A stretch of 64,000 nucleotides of DNA, taken from the NCBI GenBank assembly GCA_022818135.1, contig JAFMSR010000003.1, positions 30,391,962 through 30,455,961 on the forward strand. The letters are read 5' to 3'. Numbering within the stretch: the first letter of the stretch is position 1; the number at the start of each line of letters is the position of its first letter. Position numbers and translations under genes: made by a program. This DNA comes from Saxidomus purpurata (lineage: Eukaryota; Mollusca; Bivalvia; Venerida; Veneridae). Below, in pieces: positions 45,110 through 57,115 of this stretch. The notes under the pieces were generated by a model that worked only from the letters and a program-made list of their open reading frames with translations, was not told where the DNA came from and ran no database searches.

Positions 45110-48100
45110 GGGAACTGTATAAAACGCAGACGGAAAACGCAGACAATATAAACATAGAAGGAAAACTCAGACGGGCATTGAGAAAACGCAGACAATATAT
45201 AAAATATAGCAAACTTATATGAAAGAGACATATATAGATATCATTTTAAGCGGAAGGGTATGTATTTAGCATATTGCTTGAAAAATGAAAATATATTAAA
45301 ATTATGCGAGTTATAAAAATATAGTTTTATAGTCTTTTAATTAGATTTGCAGAATATTGAAGCTGAGACAAGTTTTAAGGCGTTATAAATGAAAGACTTT
45401 TACACAATGATTGTTTTCATTCTTTGTAATTAGAGTAAAAATATTGACTTACTTTATTTATAATTTATGGTGGGATGGTTATATTAGCTGTCCTTTTGCA
45501 TTCCAAATAAAAAATGAATATTGTATTAAAAGTCCATTAATAACACCAATTCGAATTTTCTTTTCAATCTGGAATTGAATACAGTTTGAAACTGGCTTCT
45601 TAAAATATAGAGTATTCCCCTGTTTGAAATACTGCTGCAGAAAAACGAGTGAATGTTTCTGTATTTCCTTAGATTGACATGGGGTGGTCTTTCTTTCCTA
45701 CTTTCGCTTTATTGCATGTTGTTAACAGTCAGACCTATTTTTGCACATTATTGGAAGTAAAGTTCTTCAATTATAATTCAAAATAGGCATGCTTATTTAT
45801 GTACAACCTATTTACAGCCTCTCTCTGGGAGATTTCTGGAAAATTACAAAGATATTTTAAAACGGGAAAACCTTTCGTTTTTGAAAAGGTAAAATATAAT
45901 TTATTAATTATTTTGTTAAACCCGAGTTTTCAACATAATATGGTCACATTCAATGCAGTATGTCATGTTTTTCCTTCTGAGAAGACGCCCGTTACGATTC
46001 CAGATTTAAAAGAAAGTTCAAATTGGTGTTAGTAATGGACCTTTAATAAGCATTAGCGTGATATTAATTTTCTTCTTTTTTTCTCCAAATTATACGGGTT
46101 TAACTCTTTTATTATTAAGCATTATGATTTATATACTGTAGCAATAGCTTTGCAGCAGCTAATTATGAAAAAAGCTACATGTATATAGTCTATCACTGAC
46201 CAAGAATGTTGTGAATACTTTTTAGTACACAGGTCTGTTTGACCCCCTTTGACCACATATTAATTGTATTAAATGACACCTAGTCTGATTGATCGTGATT
46301 GGATTATCACACCTAGTTTAATATGATTGCTGATTGAATTACGCACAACTAAGAAGTACCATTTAATGATTAAGCTTTTTCCCGAACAACATAAATTCAG
46401 TATACAGTTCTCGTCATGTTATAATATCAGCTTTTGTTCATTTTGTATACTTTATGATAAGTATATTTTGATAAAAAAAATCTTCCTGACACTTTAAAAA
46501 ATTTGTCATGAAATATTATAAAAAAAGAGCCAACTACATAAATTATACAGAAAATATCTAGTAGAGTAATATTCAAATTGACTCAACACGGGTTTATGAT
46601 TACCCTGTTGAAATGTATAATACTTTGTATGACCAACTTATGATTATTATGTAAACTAGCTATATTTTTTCTCCACTTGTATAAAATTATAAATTATATC
46701 TAATTAATATAACTAATTATTGATCTTTCTTCTACCTGAAAATTACCGACATAGCAGAACATGTATTTTTAAAAGCCGGAACAGTGATAATATTTTGTAA
46801 TAGATTTTTTTTCATTATGCGGTAAAACTTTCATATATATTAAATTGATATTTATTCATTTAGTTTTGAAACAAAAAGTTTTCTGATATGACTACACTAC
46901 AAAGTTAATCATTAAATATGTGTATTTCGTCTGCGTTTTCCCAGTAGATAAGACAGGAACTAATATCAGCAATAAGTGGTACATGCGTATGTCGTGTGCG
47001 CTTTCCCATAAGTACTCTATGTGTATGTCGTCTGCGTTTTTCAGTTCGCACTGTTTGTGTATATCGTCTGCACAATGCCAATTCCACTATATGTGTATGT
47101 CGTCTGCGTTTTCCCACTAGTACTCTATGTGTATGTTGTCTGCGTTTTCCCAGTAGATAAAATCGAACTGTATGACTGTGTATATCGTCTGCGCAATGCA
47201 AATTCTACTATATACATGTATGTCGTCTGCGTTTTCCCAGTAGATAAGATAGGAATTAATATCAGCAATAAGTGGTACATGTGTATATCGTCTGCGTTTT
47301 CTCCACTAGTACTCTATGTGTATGTTGTCTGCGTTTTCCCAGTAGATAAGATAGCAATTACCACCACCAATTAGTGATACATGTGTGTGTCGTCTGCGTT
47401 TTCCAACTAGTATTCTATGTGTATGTTGTCTACGTTTTCCCAGTAGATAAACTCGAATTAATATATTGATTCATAGTATATTTTTATTACTTACTGATAC
47501 AACTGTGATCTTTTCCGTATTATAAAATTGTTGAAATTATTAATATGAAAAAAGTGATATTTATGTCACAAACTTAGGTCTCTGCTTGTGTGCTTTGTAA
47601 AACAATTACACTTATCTGACTAGAATGACATTTGTTCATCGGCAAACGTAAATTAAATCTATGATAAGATCATAAATTTACGGAATATATTAAACAAATT
47701 GCTGTATTAGTTGGTCGACAAATATTCGTTGTATGAATATGCATGTACATACATGTATATATGTTGCTCTCTAAATGTGATTTGAAAATTATATTATTAT
47801 TAAGTCATAGATCTAGATGAAATAATTCACAACATTAAAATATATATTTCATATATTTACTGATGTGTTGTTTCTTTGTTGGCCTATCTCTTCAGATTAA
47901 TTATATTATTTTATTAATGCATTCATGACTGGTAATCACACCATCTTCATTCAATTAATTGATTTATTAATCCTCTTTATTCGATTTGATTCATGAACAA
48001 TAAACCAATAATTGTCCACACTTTATTATCTCTTTCACACAGTATCTATCAATAATGTTGTCTGCGTTTTCTGAATGCCCGTCTGCGTTTTCCCTCTTTG

Positions 48101-48142
48101 TTTATATTGTCTGCGTTTTCCGTCTGCATTTTATACATACCC
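45110..48142. mobile_element. 3033-bp nested element, ~93-bp TIRs, 8-bp duplication
   Basis: Both ends start GGG and share about 93 bp of inverted repeat (GTATAAAA-C/T-GCAGACGG..., roughly 90% identical by eye). They are flanked by GTCAAAAT at 45102-45109 and 48143-48150. The TIRs themselves consist of GAAAACGCAGAC boxes, and the interior carries a further array of the same box (46919-47450). No transposase frame is visible. An 8-bp duplication is found in hAT, P and Merlin-type elements, but the GGG ends and repeat-built TIRs fit none that I can name. Confidence 0.8.
46919..47450 (+). repeat. Array of CGTCTGCGTTTTCCC boxes
   Basis: Twelve copies or variants of (C/T)GTCTGCGTTTTCCC, spaced about 30-65 bp, alternate with 'agtactctatgtgtatg' and 'agtagataagataggaa...aataagtggtacatg' spacers. 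Four more copies lie in each terminal repeat of the surrounding element. Open frames on both strands here are by-products of the repeat. Confidence 0.8.
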
Positions 48143-49348
48143 GTCAAAATGGCCGAATATTGATAGAGAATCTGTATACTGCAGCTGAAAAAGGCCGATA
48201 GGGTGTCAAATACCTACCTATGGAAGGACTGTTGTGTTGGATAACAAGTATAAAGTTGCAGTAAGTGTAGAAAAACAGTTGTTGAAAATTTCTATGGCCG
48301 ACTGTTCTTGCGCATTGACATGGTGATATCACTGAGCGTGTTTTTATTCAGCAGGTGCTTCAAAAACGTCAACGTCCCGCGTATTTTGCACGTATTTTCA
48401 ACGGCGACGTCATTTGCGTCATGTTACCGGCCGCGCCATATTACCGGAGTTCCATCCATATACCATGTGCTGGCTTTCTCTAATAGCCTCAAACCAGTGT
48501 CACTTCCAAAGATTATAAGTCTATTACTTTCAGGGATGTGCTACTTGTACTTACTCGAGTACCAATTTGCAAGTACTCGGCAGTACTCAGTACTCGTCTT
48601 AAATTATGAGTACAAGTACTCGTACTTACTTAAGTACTAATGCAAAATGGCCAGTACTTACGAGTATTTTATGAGTAGTGTACTCTAAGAGTACTTCCAC
48701 ACTTTTAATGAAATGCAATATGAAGTAACCTAATGAAGTATATATGTAAAGTGAATGGTAAGAAATAATCTAATGACTGAAGTAAATATATAAAGTCAAT
48801 GGTAAGAAATAATTCCTATTAGCAACAAATTGGACAGGCTAATTAAAAAAAATCTTCCGACTTTTGTACATGTTTATTATAATAACATATTTATTAAAGG
48901 TCCAATACTAAGCCCATGATTGGTTTATTTTTTTCAGGAAGTATTTTCATGTTGTATGTAATAATCAGCTAAAACATGTTATATGTTTAAGACATTCACA
49001 AAGTTAAGTGCCATTTATGAGATACATGTATAGATTAAGCCATTGCCAGTTTTCAACAAATTCACAAAAAAGCTACCCATGTCTTTTCAAGGTCCTATAT
49101 ACCTTTGTAAAAAAATTATATGGTCACTAGAAATTTGAGAATAGTTGCTTGTCAGTCATCATATCTTAATTACATATTTTATTTTGTATCGGCCTTTGAC
49201 AAAATTGACACTTCTTTTCCTTTGATATTGCATCTTTAATGCATTATAAATAAATCATGATCACAGTCAATGTTGTTAAAACTATGGCAGAAATACCTAA
49301 CTGTAAGCTACTGTACATTCAATAAGCTATATCAATTAACACCTTACT

Positions 49349-50512
49349 CAGGGATTTCCCGGACGCAGGGCAGAGGACCCGCATTTGAAACAAACCTGCG
49401 TCCTTGGGACTCGCCGTGACAGTTTTAACACTTTCTGATTTCTGAACTTTTCTTTTCGGTAATTAATGGCAGGGATCACGTTTGAGGTCGACGTGGGCGA
49501 AATAGTCGTCGTAGAGTCGCTCTAATTTTCGTAAACACTGACAATGTTTTCGAGTGTCAATCTCGATACTGCACCGCTTACTCGCTACCGTTTGTTACAT
49601 CAGCTTTAATTGGTCAATAAAAAACGGTAAGCTAATCAAAAGCGGCGAGACAACAAAGCAATTTAAAGGTTGACATGCGCGTTTTGACATGTGTAATGTT
49701 TATTGTCAATTTAATAGTTGAGTAAACATCGATTATTATTTTTATTAAACGGATTAGCATTGATTCGGAACAATAAGGACCAATTACACATGTTTATAAT
49801 TAAACTGGCTTTTAAGTAGTCTAACTTTTTCGACTTCGAAGGCAAACCGGATTTATAGGATGATATTTTATAGTTGTTCACTATAGAGGTGTGACAGTTA
49901 TAAAATATCAGATTTGTGAAAGGGGTCACACTCAAACGCCAACTTAATTAGGCTAGCTGTTAAGATGCCAGTATAAGTTCTTTGATTGTATTGCATGTTT
50001 TATTTATGCAAAGAATACAGTATCGGACACTGCTTGTTTCGTTGTTGATCGTTTGCTGCTGCATTTTTTTTTCTTGGTAATTAATTCATTAATCGGCGAT
50101 TTAGATCAGTAGGAAAAAATGGAAAATTCCTTGACTTAAATACATTTTCAATCTTGTCTCAAGCCTCTAATCTGAACCCCAGGGCCACTAACACTCTGGT
50201 TAATGGCTTGTGGATAATACTAAACCTTCACTATGCAGCTATGTTAGAAGCAGATTAGCATGCTGAAGAGGGTGAATAAATGCCAAAAGGTACATAAAGT
50301 TTGATATAAAATTGAAGGCACTAGCCTTTTAATTAAAAAAAAACTTGTGTAAAAAATACAATTTACAAAACATTGTAATTTCTAGTGAAACTGACTTCAG
50401 CACAATAAAATATATTTAAGAGTAAAATACTCCTTTTAGTATTGGGGACTCGCAAAGCTGAATGGTAGGGGGTCCCAGGACCCCTATTTAAAAATCCAGA
50501 GGGAAAACCCTG
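49349..50512. mobile_element. Nested 1164-bp hAT-like element, 5-bp duplication TTACT
   Basis: The left end CAGGGATTTCCC and right end GGGAAAACCCTG are inverted (one mismatch), flanked by TTACT at 49344-49348 and 50513-50517. It has no coding frame. Ends of CAGGG type with a 5-bp duplication resemble hAT5 families. It lies inside the 48531 hAT element. Confidence 0.75.
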
Positions 50513-50555
50513 TTACTATACCTGTATACAATGCCTAATAGCAATTTGCTAATAA

Positions 50556-52021
50556 CACTGTCATGTAGCCGAAACGGTGGACATAGTCATTCCAAGATGG
50601 CGGACACGGAAACATGCCACAGGTAGGTGTCCTTTAGTTCTACTGAATTTTAGTATTTTACAGCCTTTATTGAGGTGAATATGGGTCCACGCCGACTTAG
50701 AATATAATAAACTTAGAACATATACTGGCATTATACAAGACATGCATTCGAAACACCAGCATTTGTACCAAAACGGTACACCTGATTTCCGTTTGAAAAT
50801 CGAATCGAGGAGACGACCATAAATTACTGTTTAGACACTGATCAGTGCTAAGTATGTCCTTAGAACCGATAGTTAATAATGCAGAAAACCACTCTTTTAC
50901 TGTCTGCAAGGCGAATATGACATATCTGTTTATTTTCTTGGAGAAAATTTGGATTTTTTAAACGTGCTGTGAACGGCGCAGTCCCCGTGAACGGTTTAGT
51001 CAGAATGAAGTATTTGTGAATGGAGTAGTCTTGAAAAGTGAACGGGTTAGTCTGAAAAAGTGAACGGTGTGGTCCAAAACATTTCAACTTAAAATAAGGT
51101 CGGTAAGGCTTTGGAATTGAAACTGTAATCTAATGTTTATGTATGTCAACTATTAATACCATATACAATAGTGACATTCGTAAATGAGAAAGCCTTTTTT
51201 CTGATTGAAATATCAGCATTATGTTGTTTTCTTTAAGAGTTTTATATGCCCGTTTATATACGGGACGTGTTATGGGATCACCTGCGAAAAAATGTACGTA
51301 GGCCAGATGGCTTAACCAAGTTCGGTAACCAGCTAAATCTCTCAGTCGCTTCTGTTTTATGGCCATTGAATTATCAAAAATTGATCGAAATAGTCTTGTC
51401 TGCTCTTAGTCGGATTTTCTCATCCGATCTTCAGCAAACTGGTTCAAAATGTTTTTCGGTCTGATAATCAAATGATTTGGAACATATTTAAAAAATAAAA
51501 TTTTCTTTTATTACTTAAAATAATATATATTCTAGGGATTGCCTTTGTCTACATTTATCATGGTTGTTAGTATAGAACTGTATGAAAAGATGTGTATCAC
51601 TATTGTATATGGTATTAATAGTTGACATACATAAACATTAGATTACAATAAACAGACATGTCATATTCGCCTTGCAGACAGTAAAAGAGTGGTTTTCTGC
51701 ATTATTAACTATCGATTCTAAGGACATACTTAGCACTGATCAGTGTCTAAACAGTAATTTATGGTCGTCTCCTCGATTCGATTTTCAAACGGAAATCAGG
51801 TGTACCGTTTTGGTACAAATGCTGGTGTTTTGAATGCATATCTTGTATAATGCCAGTATCTGTTCTAAGTTTATTCTATTCTAAGTCGGCGTGGACCCAA
51901 ATTCACCTCAATAAAGGCTGTAAAATACTAAAATTCAGTTGAAGTAAAGGACACCTACCTGTGGCATGTTTCCGTGTCCGCCATCTTGGAATGACTACAC
52001 CATTTCGGCTACATGACAGTG
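50556..52021. mobile_element. Foldback element, ~375-bp inverted arms, CACTG ends, 5-bp duplication
   Basis: Arms 50556 to about 50935 and about 51655 to 52021 are near-identical inverted copies, beginning CACTGTCATGTAGCCGAAAC. AATAA flanks both sides (50551-50555, 52022-52026). The 720-bp centre carries no recognised protein, only 'gtgaacgg...agtc' repeats near 50990-51070. CAC ends with a 5-bp duplication recall Transib elements, whose ends begin CAC, but the match is short. Confidence 0.75.
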
Positions 52022-52848
52022 AATAACAAACAATTATGGTATTATCACCTTCGCAAACAGGCAAATTTCATTTTCACAAATGGTGAATAGCAGTCATACT
52101 TTAAATGATGTTTAAGCTAAAGCAAGCTAACAGAGTAACTTGCTCAAGATTTGCAGACCGCTTTCCTATACTTGAATGTATCAGTCATGTCAAAATCAAG
52201 GGTGTTGAAACACTATGAAGAGTCGAAGATTAGCTAAATGCCAATACTGTCCACCCAAATTTTTTTTAGTATTCTAGGTGTTAAGGTCTTCAGACCTGAT
52301 AGTTGTAGACTAAAAGCAACACATTTGAAATGCTTATGATGATAATTGATGCAACAGCCTGTGACTATAGACTTTTGACAGCGGGATTTATTGGTGACTG
52401 TTTTCCAATCTTTGAATATTTATGAATATATTTCTGCAATGATACTTTTCTGGGTTAATTTATTTTTGTCTACTGACAATATACATTATCAAATGTATTT
52501 TACATACATTTTGAATAACATATCATGTTTTTATTTGTGACCCATCATCACATGTAGAAAGTTTTATACCATATAATTGATTAAAAAAAATCTGTACTCA
52601 GAAAGTAGTCGTGAGTACTTCAAGTAGTACTCTGTACTTACTCAAGTACACACAAAAAAGTGAGTACTCAGTACTTACTTGAGTACTTCTTAAGCATCAA
52701 ATACTCAGTACTTACTTGAGTACTAACCCCTAGTACTCGACCCATCCCTGATTACTTTCTGACCCATTGTCATGTATTTAAAACTGATCATGACCATGAT
52801 GTTGTACAGTAATCTTCTGGAATTGGATAGGGAATATCTTCCATTGAT

Positions 52849-53990
52849 CAGTGTTCCAGCTAGGATCTGAAAAGGGCAGGGTGCTGGTGAAAAAAGGGCA
52901 TTTCGAGCCGCAAAGCGGTGGGGGGGAGGGGGTCACCCCCTCTTAAAAGGGGGCTCCCCTTAAGATTTTTTTTATAAATTAATTTTATAAATTAACATAT
53001 TAAAGAAGACATCTGATGTGTTTTATTGACTGGAAATATAAGACTTCTTTTTGTTAACTTAACCTGATTTTGTTAGATTTTCTCAATCAACTTGTTTATT
53101 AATTCTAATTTTATTTATTCTGATGCAGGAAATCTACAATGGGAATGACTGATGACCCAAAAAAAATAACCATATTAAATTTGTTTATCAAAAAAACATT
53201 TTAAATTTGTTTTTGCTCTTTAAATAAACTGTCAAATCTTTGAAAGCAAAAGGGGAATTTGCTAAGAAAAAAACAATTAGATTGCAGTAATTTTACATTA
53301 AAAGTTGACTACAACTACGTATGTTTTAGTAAGTGAAAGTAATTTTTTTTTTTTACAATAATTTATCCTTAGAAAAGGGAGGTAATCAAAATCAACAAAC
53401 TGTAAGATTTAACTGCAAAACTATTTGAAAAAAAATCGTAATGATAATTTTCCAATAACATTTATAGTTCCCATGAAAACCTAGTGTGATTTAATAAAAA
53501 GACAAATAAAAAATAGAGGACTGTTTTAACTTCTTAATTTCTGTATTATATATAAATGCATTTTTTGCACACATAATTGTGTGCATTGAAAAAAATTGTG
53601 CAACTACGCTTACGTATTTTTCGGGAATTGAGATTTATAATTAAACAAGGGTTTATGTACATTTACAAAGATCATAAAGTGTTGACACTTACCTATCATG
53701 GTTCTCAAACATCAAGCTGTTATGTAAACGAAACAATATCGAGCATTGATCAATTAGTGTTAATCCGATTATAGCCCGAGGTCATACACGTGTTTATCAA
53801 TTAGGCGGGAAAACAGCTGCTATTTACGACCGATCATGCGTCATGATGTACATTGTCAAAATCTAAAATTTCTTAAAGGGCAACAAAGTTGTCTTATCAA
53901 AAGGGCAAAGGGCGCTATTAAAAAAGGCAGGGCGCTGCAGAAAAGGGGCAGGGCGCCGCGCCCCGCTATTTAGGCCTAGCTGGAACACTG
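52849..53990. mobile_element. 1142-bp hAT-like element, 6-bp duplication ATTGAT
   Basis: CAGTGTTCCAGCTAGG (52849) and CCTAGCTGGAACACTG (to 53990) are perfect 16-bp inverted repeats with ATTGAT on both sides (52843-52848, 53991-53996). Subterminal 'aaaagggcagggcgc' boxes lie inside both ends. It interrupts an exon of the FLYWCH-MULE gene. Confidence 0.85.
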
Positions 53991-54264
53991 ATTGATGATG
54001 GTTCTAATGGAGCCTGTGCATGTTTTGTTCTTCTGACTGCTCTCTTGACACCCTACATTTGACCAACCTGTGCACGTACCTGAAATAATTTAAAAAAAAA
54101 TGGTAGTAATGTTTTTGACAACAATTGTACATACACTTGTCAAATTATATTACATTCGTTCACTTAACAAGAGGAATTGGATTAGTTTAAATGAACTAGA
54201 CATGATAAATACAAATTAGCATAGAAATATATATGTATCTTTACCAAATATTTGGAAACTTTAT

Positions 54265-54916
54265 TATACCCCCACAAAACGAAGTTTGGGGGGGTATATA
54301 TAGGAGTGAGTTTGTCGGTTTGTTTGTCAGTCGGTCTATTGGTTTTCATGGTTTCCGGATGATAACTCATGAACGACTTTACCCTTTTGAATAATTTTTG
54401 GTACACACATACAACTTTATGAAATACAGGTCAAGTTTGACTTTGGGGTCAGTAGGTCAAAGGTCAAGGTCACAGTGACTTCTGAACTGTAAAACAGTTT
54501 CCGGATGATAACTAATGAAAGGCTTGACCGATTTAAATAATTTTCGGTACACAGCTGTAACATCATGAAATACAGGTCAAGTTCGACTTTGGGGTCAGTA
54601 GGTCAAAGGTCAAGGTCACAGTGAGCCTGAACAGTAAAATGGTTTACAGTAAAACTTTTTTACGCTTGTCCAGGCGCTTTCTTTTATACATAAAGTGATA
54701 TTTGTTTTTGTCTTTAAACATGTTTGAAATAAACCTATTAAATTGAACAATAATTGATAATTTCTAACCTTACACATTTTGTATGCTATTAAAACAATAC
54801 ATTAACACAAGTTATTGTATAATAACTCAACTCTATGCCTTTCTTATGGTTGCCATACTTCTGTGACAAAGCTGTATTGTGGGGGTATAATTCGTCACTC
54901 TTGTGACAGTTCTAGT
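54265..54916. mobile_element. Hairpin-ended, Helitron-like element with DR1 boxes
   Basis: It starts with the stem TATACCCCC...GGGGGGGTATA and ends with the hairpin GTCAC-TCTT-GTGAC (54894-54907), seven or so bases before CTAGT, which fits the Helitron CTRR-T end rule. A pair of related units (near 54350-54480 and 54490-54620) each contain AGGTCAAAGGTCAAGGTCA. It lies in an intron of the split MULE gene. The element at 59395-60731 has the same ends. Confidence 0.65.
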
Positions 54917-55634
54917 TTTTATTCTATTTGATTATTATTATTACTATTGTTGTTGTTATTATTGTTATTTAATAAAGTAACTATTTACTTACAGTTAGAT
55001 TTGTCACAACTATCCCAGTACATTTAATGCTTCCACGTTTGGAACATTCCCATTTGATGGTTGATTTGGTTGCGTGTTTCTTTGTATAAGTATAACCTTC
55101 ATAGCAGAGTTTTTCAGAACCTTTATTACTTTTAATAACTTCCATAATGAACACTGCAGTTCTGTTATGAAAACTTACGTTGCATATGTATATATGTATA
55201 TTTTAATCTGGGCATGAGTGAATTGTGTCCGTGCAAACTGAAGATCAACAAAATTAATATAATTATAATAGAATAAAGGGTTTAATTGCACTGAACACTA
55301 TATCATAAGATAATAATGTTTGTGATTTAATTACCTAATTGTAAAAAAGAGGCTCTTTAATCTTTAAAATCAACAACTGTTTGTTTTCTAATTACCTATT
55401 TGTTCTCTGTTGCAATTAAGTTGATTAGTCTAATTAAAGAAATTTAACAAAACCTTCCCAAAATAATGTTTATCTTGAATATGCAAAGAAAACTGATGAA
55501 CTAGATGCAATTTCTGTGACTAACTGGAATCTTAAATTTCACTGTAATTGTAAAAATGTAACACAAAAATAAGAACTCTTTTGTTGGCACTGATCAGTGC
55601 TACCTATTTGAACAAGCAATGCACAGAGGTCAGA

Positions 55635-55830
55635 GTGAAGGGGATTATATCCATAGGGGATTTTGTCCGCCCTGTACAATTTTATGTAGGGGATTTTGTC
55701 TGCCTTGAACAGTTCCATGAAGGGGATTTTGTCCTCCCTTGTCAAAATAATGTAGGGGATTTTGTCTGCCAATGTCTTTTTTTTTTCGTAGGGGATTTTG
55801 TGCGTAGGGAATTATGTTCTACAATCTGTA
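55635..55830. repeat. 33-bp minisatellite (GGGGATTTTGTC)
   Basis: Five to six copies of a 33-bp unit with GTAGGGGATTTTGTCTGCC follow one another. Both strands stay open because 33 is a multiple of three; the resulting DKIPYIKLYRA-type frames are artefacts. The stretch 54917-54986 is an (ATT/GTT)n-rich simple repeat; 55146-55634 holds nothing recognised. Confidence 0.8.
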
Positions 55831-55913
55831 ATCTATCTATCTCTGAATACTGCCAACCCCTCTCACGAGTGTTATTGGCAGAACTAAAGTGCACGTCGGA
55901 AATGTTAGTATAA

Positions 55914-57099
55914 CAGGGTTCGACACTAACTTTTAAACCAGAAATCCTGACGGGACTTCTACTTTTGAAATCAGAAGTCCCACCCAAAAATCAGAAATCC
56001 CTCCTACTTTTACTCAAGTCAAAGAACAATTATTTCACTCGTATCATGCAAGTATAACATGAAATAGTATGTTAAAAAACCAACAAAAATGGTTGCTTAA
56101 ACTATTTTATTCAAGCAGGCACTGCAATGTGGATTGCATAGAAATATTTGATGTTTATACAGAACCGAAATTCTAAATATTTAGGGTGTAAAATTCCTCC
56201 CCTTTATGCAAAATAATGCCAAAATTTTTATAAATAAAAAATGAAAAAATAATTTGCATGCGAATCGTGAACGGGTAAAAAAATGACAATTTTCATTGCA
56301 AACCAGTCTTTTCTCTAAAAGTACGTGGCCTAACAATAGTTTAAACTATATTAAGTTGAATAGTGATTATTTCTCATTAACTCGAAAAACGGTGACGAAA
56401 ACTAGCGGTCATTAGTATGCAAACACAATAGTTTTCGAGTCACTTTAATGCAAACACGCCGGTATTTTGCTATGCATATTAAAAAAACTTACACATGAGC
56501 TCTTTTTATGTCACTTTTAATTCATAAACGGTCCCGAAAAAAATAGTTTCTTCTCTGCATAGACGCTGCTAATTGATCTTACTGTTAAACATTTAAAAAA
56601 AAATAAGACATTAAGTTTGTCGACGGTTCCGAAAAACAACTAATACGCCGATAATTAATCGGCAAACAAAAATTAAAATCAAATTAAAGCATCATTTAAT
56701 CCCGTTAATTGATCATCGGGTGTTACGACCGCTAACCTATGCAGTGATCAAGTATTGGAAAACCTCGCGTTCTAATTGGTTGAGAGCACAAAACAGACGA
56801 CGCCTTTACATTTTACAAGCTGTCAAGCTGTGTGTTGTATATTGCGGTTATTTTTGACACGCGTTTCCCAAAAATTGCATGCGTCTCGTGGATTCGTCAT
56901 CGGATTTTTTAGCGTCCTTTTGAAAAAAGCATGCGTACAAATACGTGGAATAAAGCGTCCCCGAAATTATTAACAGAACTATTGACTTTTCCCCCGAAAA
57001 CTTAGGAGTCCCGACGGAACAACTGACTTGGAAGTTCAGGAGTCCCTCCCAAGATTTAGTGTCCTCGTGATCGCGGGACTGCGTTAGTGTCGAACCCTG
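55914..57099. mobile_element. 1186-bp hAT-like element, 5-bp duplication TATAA
   Basis: CAGGGTTCGACACTAAC (55914) and GTTAGTGTCGAACCCTG (to 57099) are perfect 17-bp inverted repeats with TATAA on both sides (55909-55913, 57100-57104). Near each end lie 'gtcccacc'/'agtccctccc' boxes ('ggagtccctcc'). There is no transposase. The size is close to that of 49349-50512 and 52849-53990. Confidence 0.85.
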
Positions 57100-57115
57100 T
57101 ATAATTATAGTGAAA

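Larger units (their letters stand above)
42731..48447 (-). mobile_element. pogo/Tigger element containing a nested element
   Basis: The perfect 15-bp inverted repeats CCGGTAATATGGCGC (42731-42745) and GCGCCATATTACCGG (48433-48447) bracket the element. A second, related subterminal block (GTAATATGGCGCACAGTGACGTCACCG near 42931; GTAACATGACGCAAATGACGTC in inverse near 48405-48430) strengthens the pairing. Subtracting the nested 3033-bp element leaves about 2.7 kb, the normal size for Tigger elements. The flanking TA expected for pogo is not clear, so exact ends are tentative. Confidence 0.6.
48531..52750. mobile_element. hAT element, 4220 bp, 8-bp duplication ATTACTTT
   Basis: The left end CAGGGATGTGCTACTTGTAC and right end GTACTCGACCCATCCCTG are inverted, with flanking ATTACTTT at 48523-48530 and 52751-52758. 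Subterminal regions are dense in ACTTACTTGAGTACT boxes (48541-48690 and 52590-52735). CAGGG ends with an 8-bp duplication are classic hAT. No transposase is visible; about 2.6 kb of its length is two nested elements (49349-50512, 50556-52021). Confidence 0.9.
42608..55145 (-). pseudogene. FLYWCH-MULE transposase-type gene, split by nested transposons
   Basis: Pieces in order: 55145-54993, a FLYWCH finger first half (KLCYEGYTYTKKHATKS, WECSKRGSIKC) ending ACT|GTAAGT; 54079-53991 after a TTTCAG acceptor (KRAVRRTKHAQAPLEPSS), with an in-frame TAG; 52848-52759 (IPYPIPEDYCTTSW, then another frame IHDN); 48522-48448 (RLIIFGSDTGLRLLEKA, WYMDGT, the first-Asp block of MULE transposases); and 42703-42608 (KLDGLAFLPVDDVVEGI). 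Between the last two, about 150 codons are absent. It is cut by the hAT-like elements at 52849 and 48531 and by the pogo element at 42731. Excising the 48531 element with one ATTACTTT restores GSESNRLIIFGS exactly. Confidence 0.7.

Noticed and set aside
46905..47374. Overlapping open frames on both strands (98 and 117 codons)
   Set aside because: They run through the GTCTGCGTTTTCCC box array; open only because the repeat lacks stops, with no protein-like composition.
55539..55913. ORFs with DKIPYIKL-type repeats on both strands
   Set aside because: By-products of a 33-bp minisatellite, which stays open on either strand because its length is a multiple of three.
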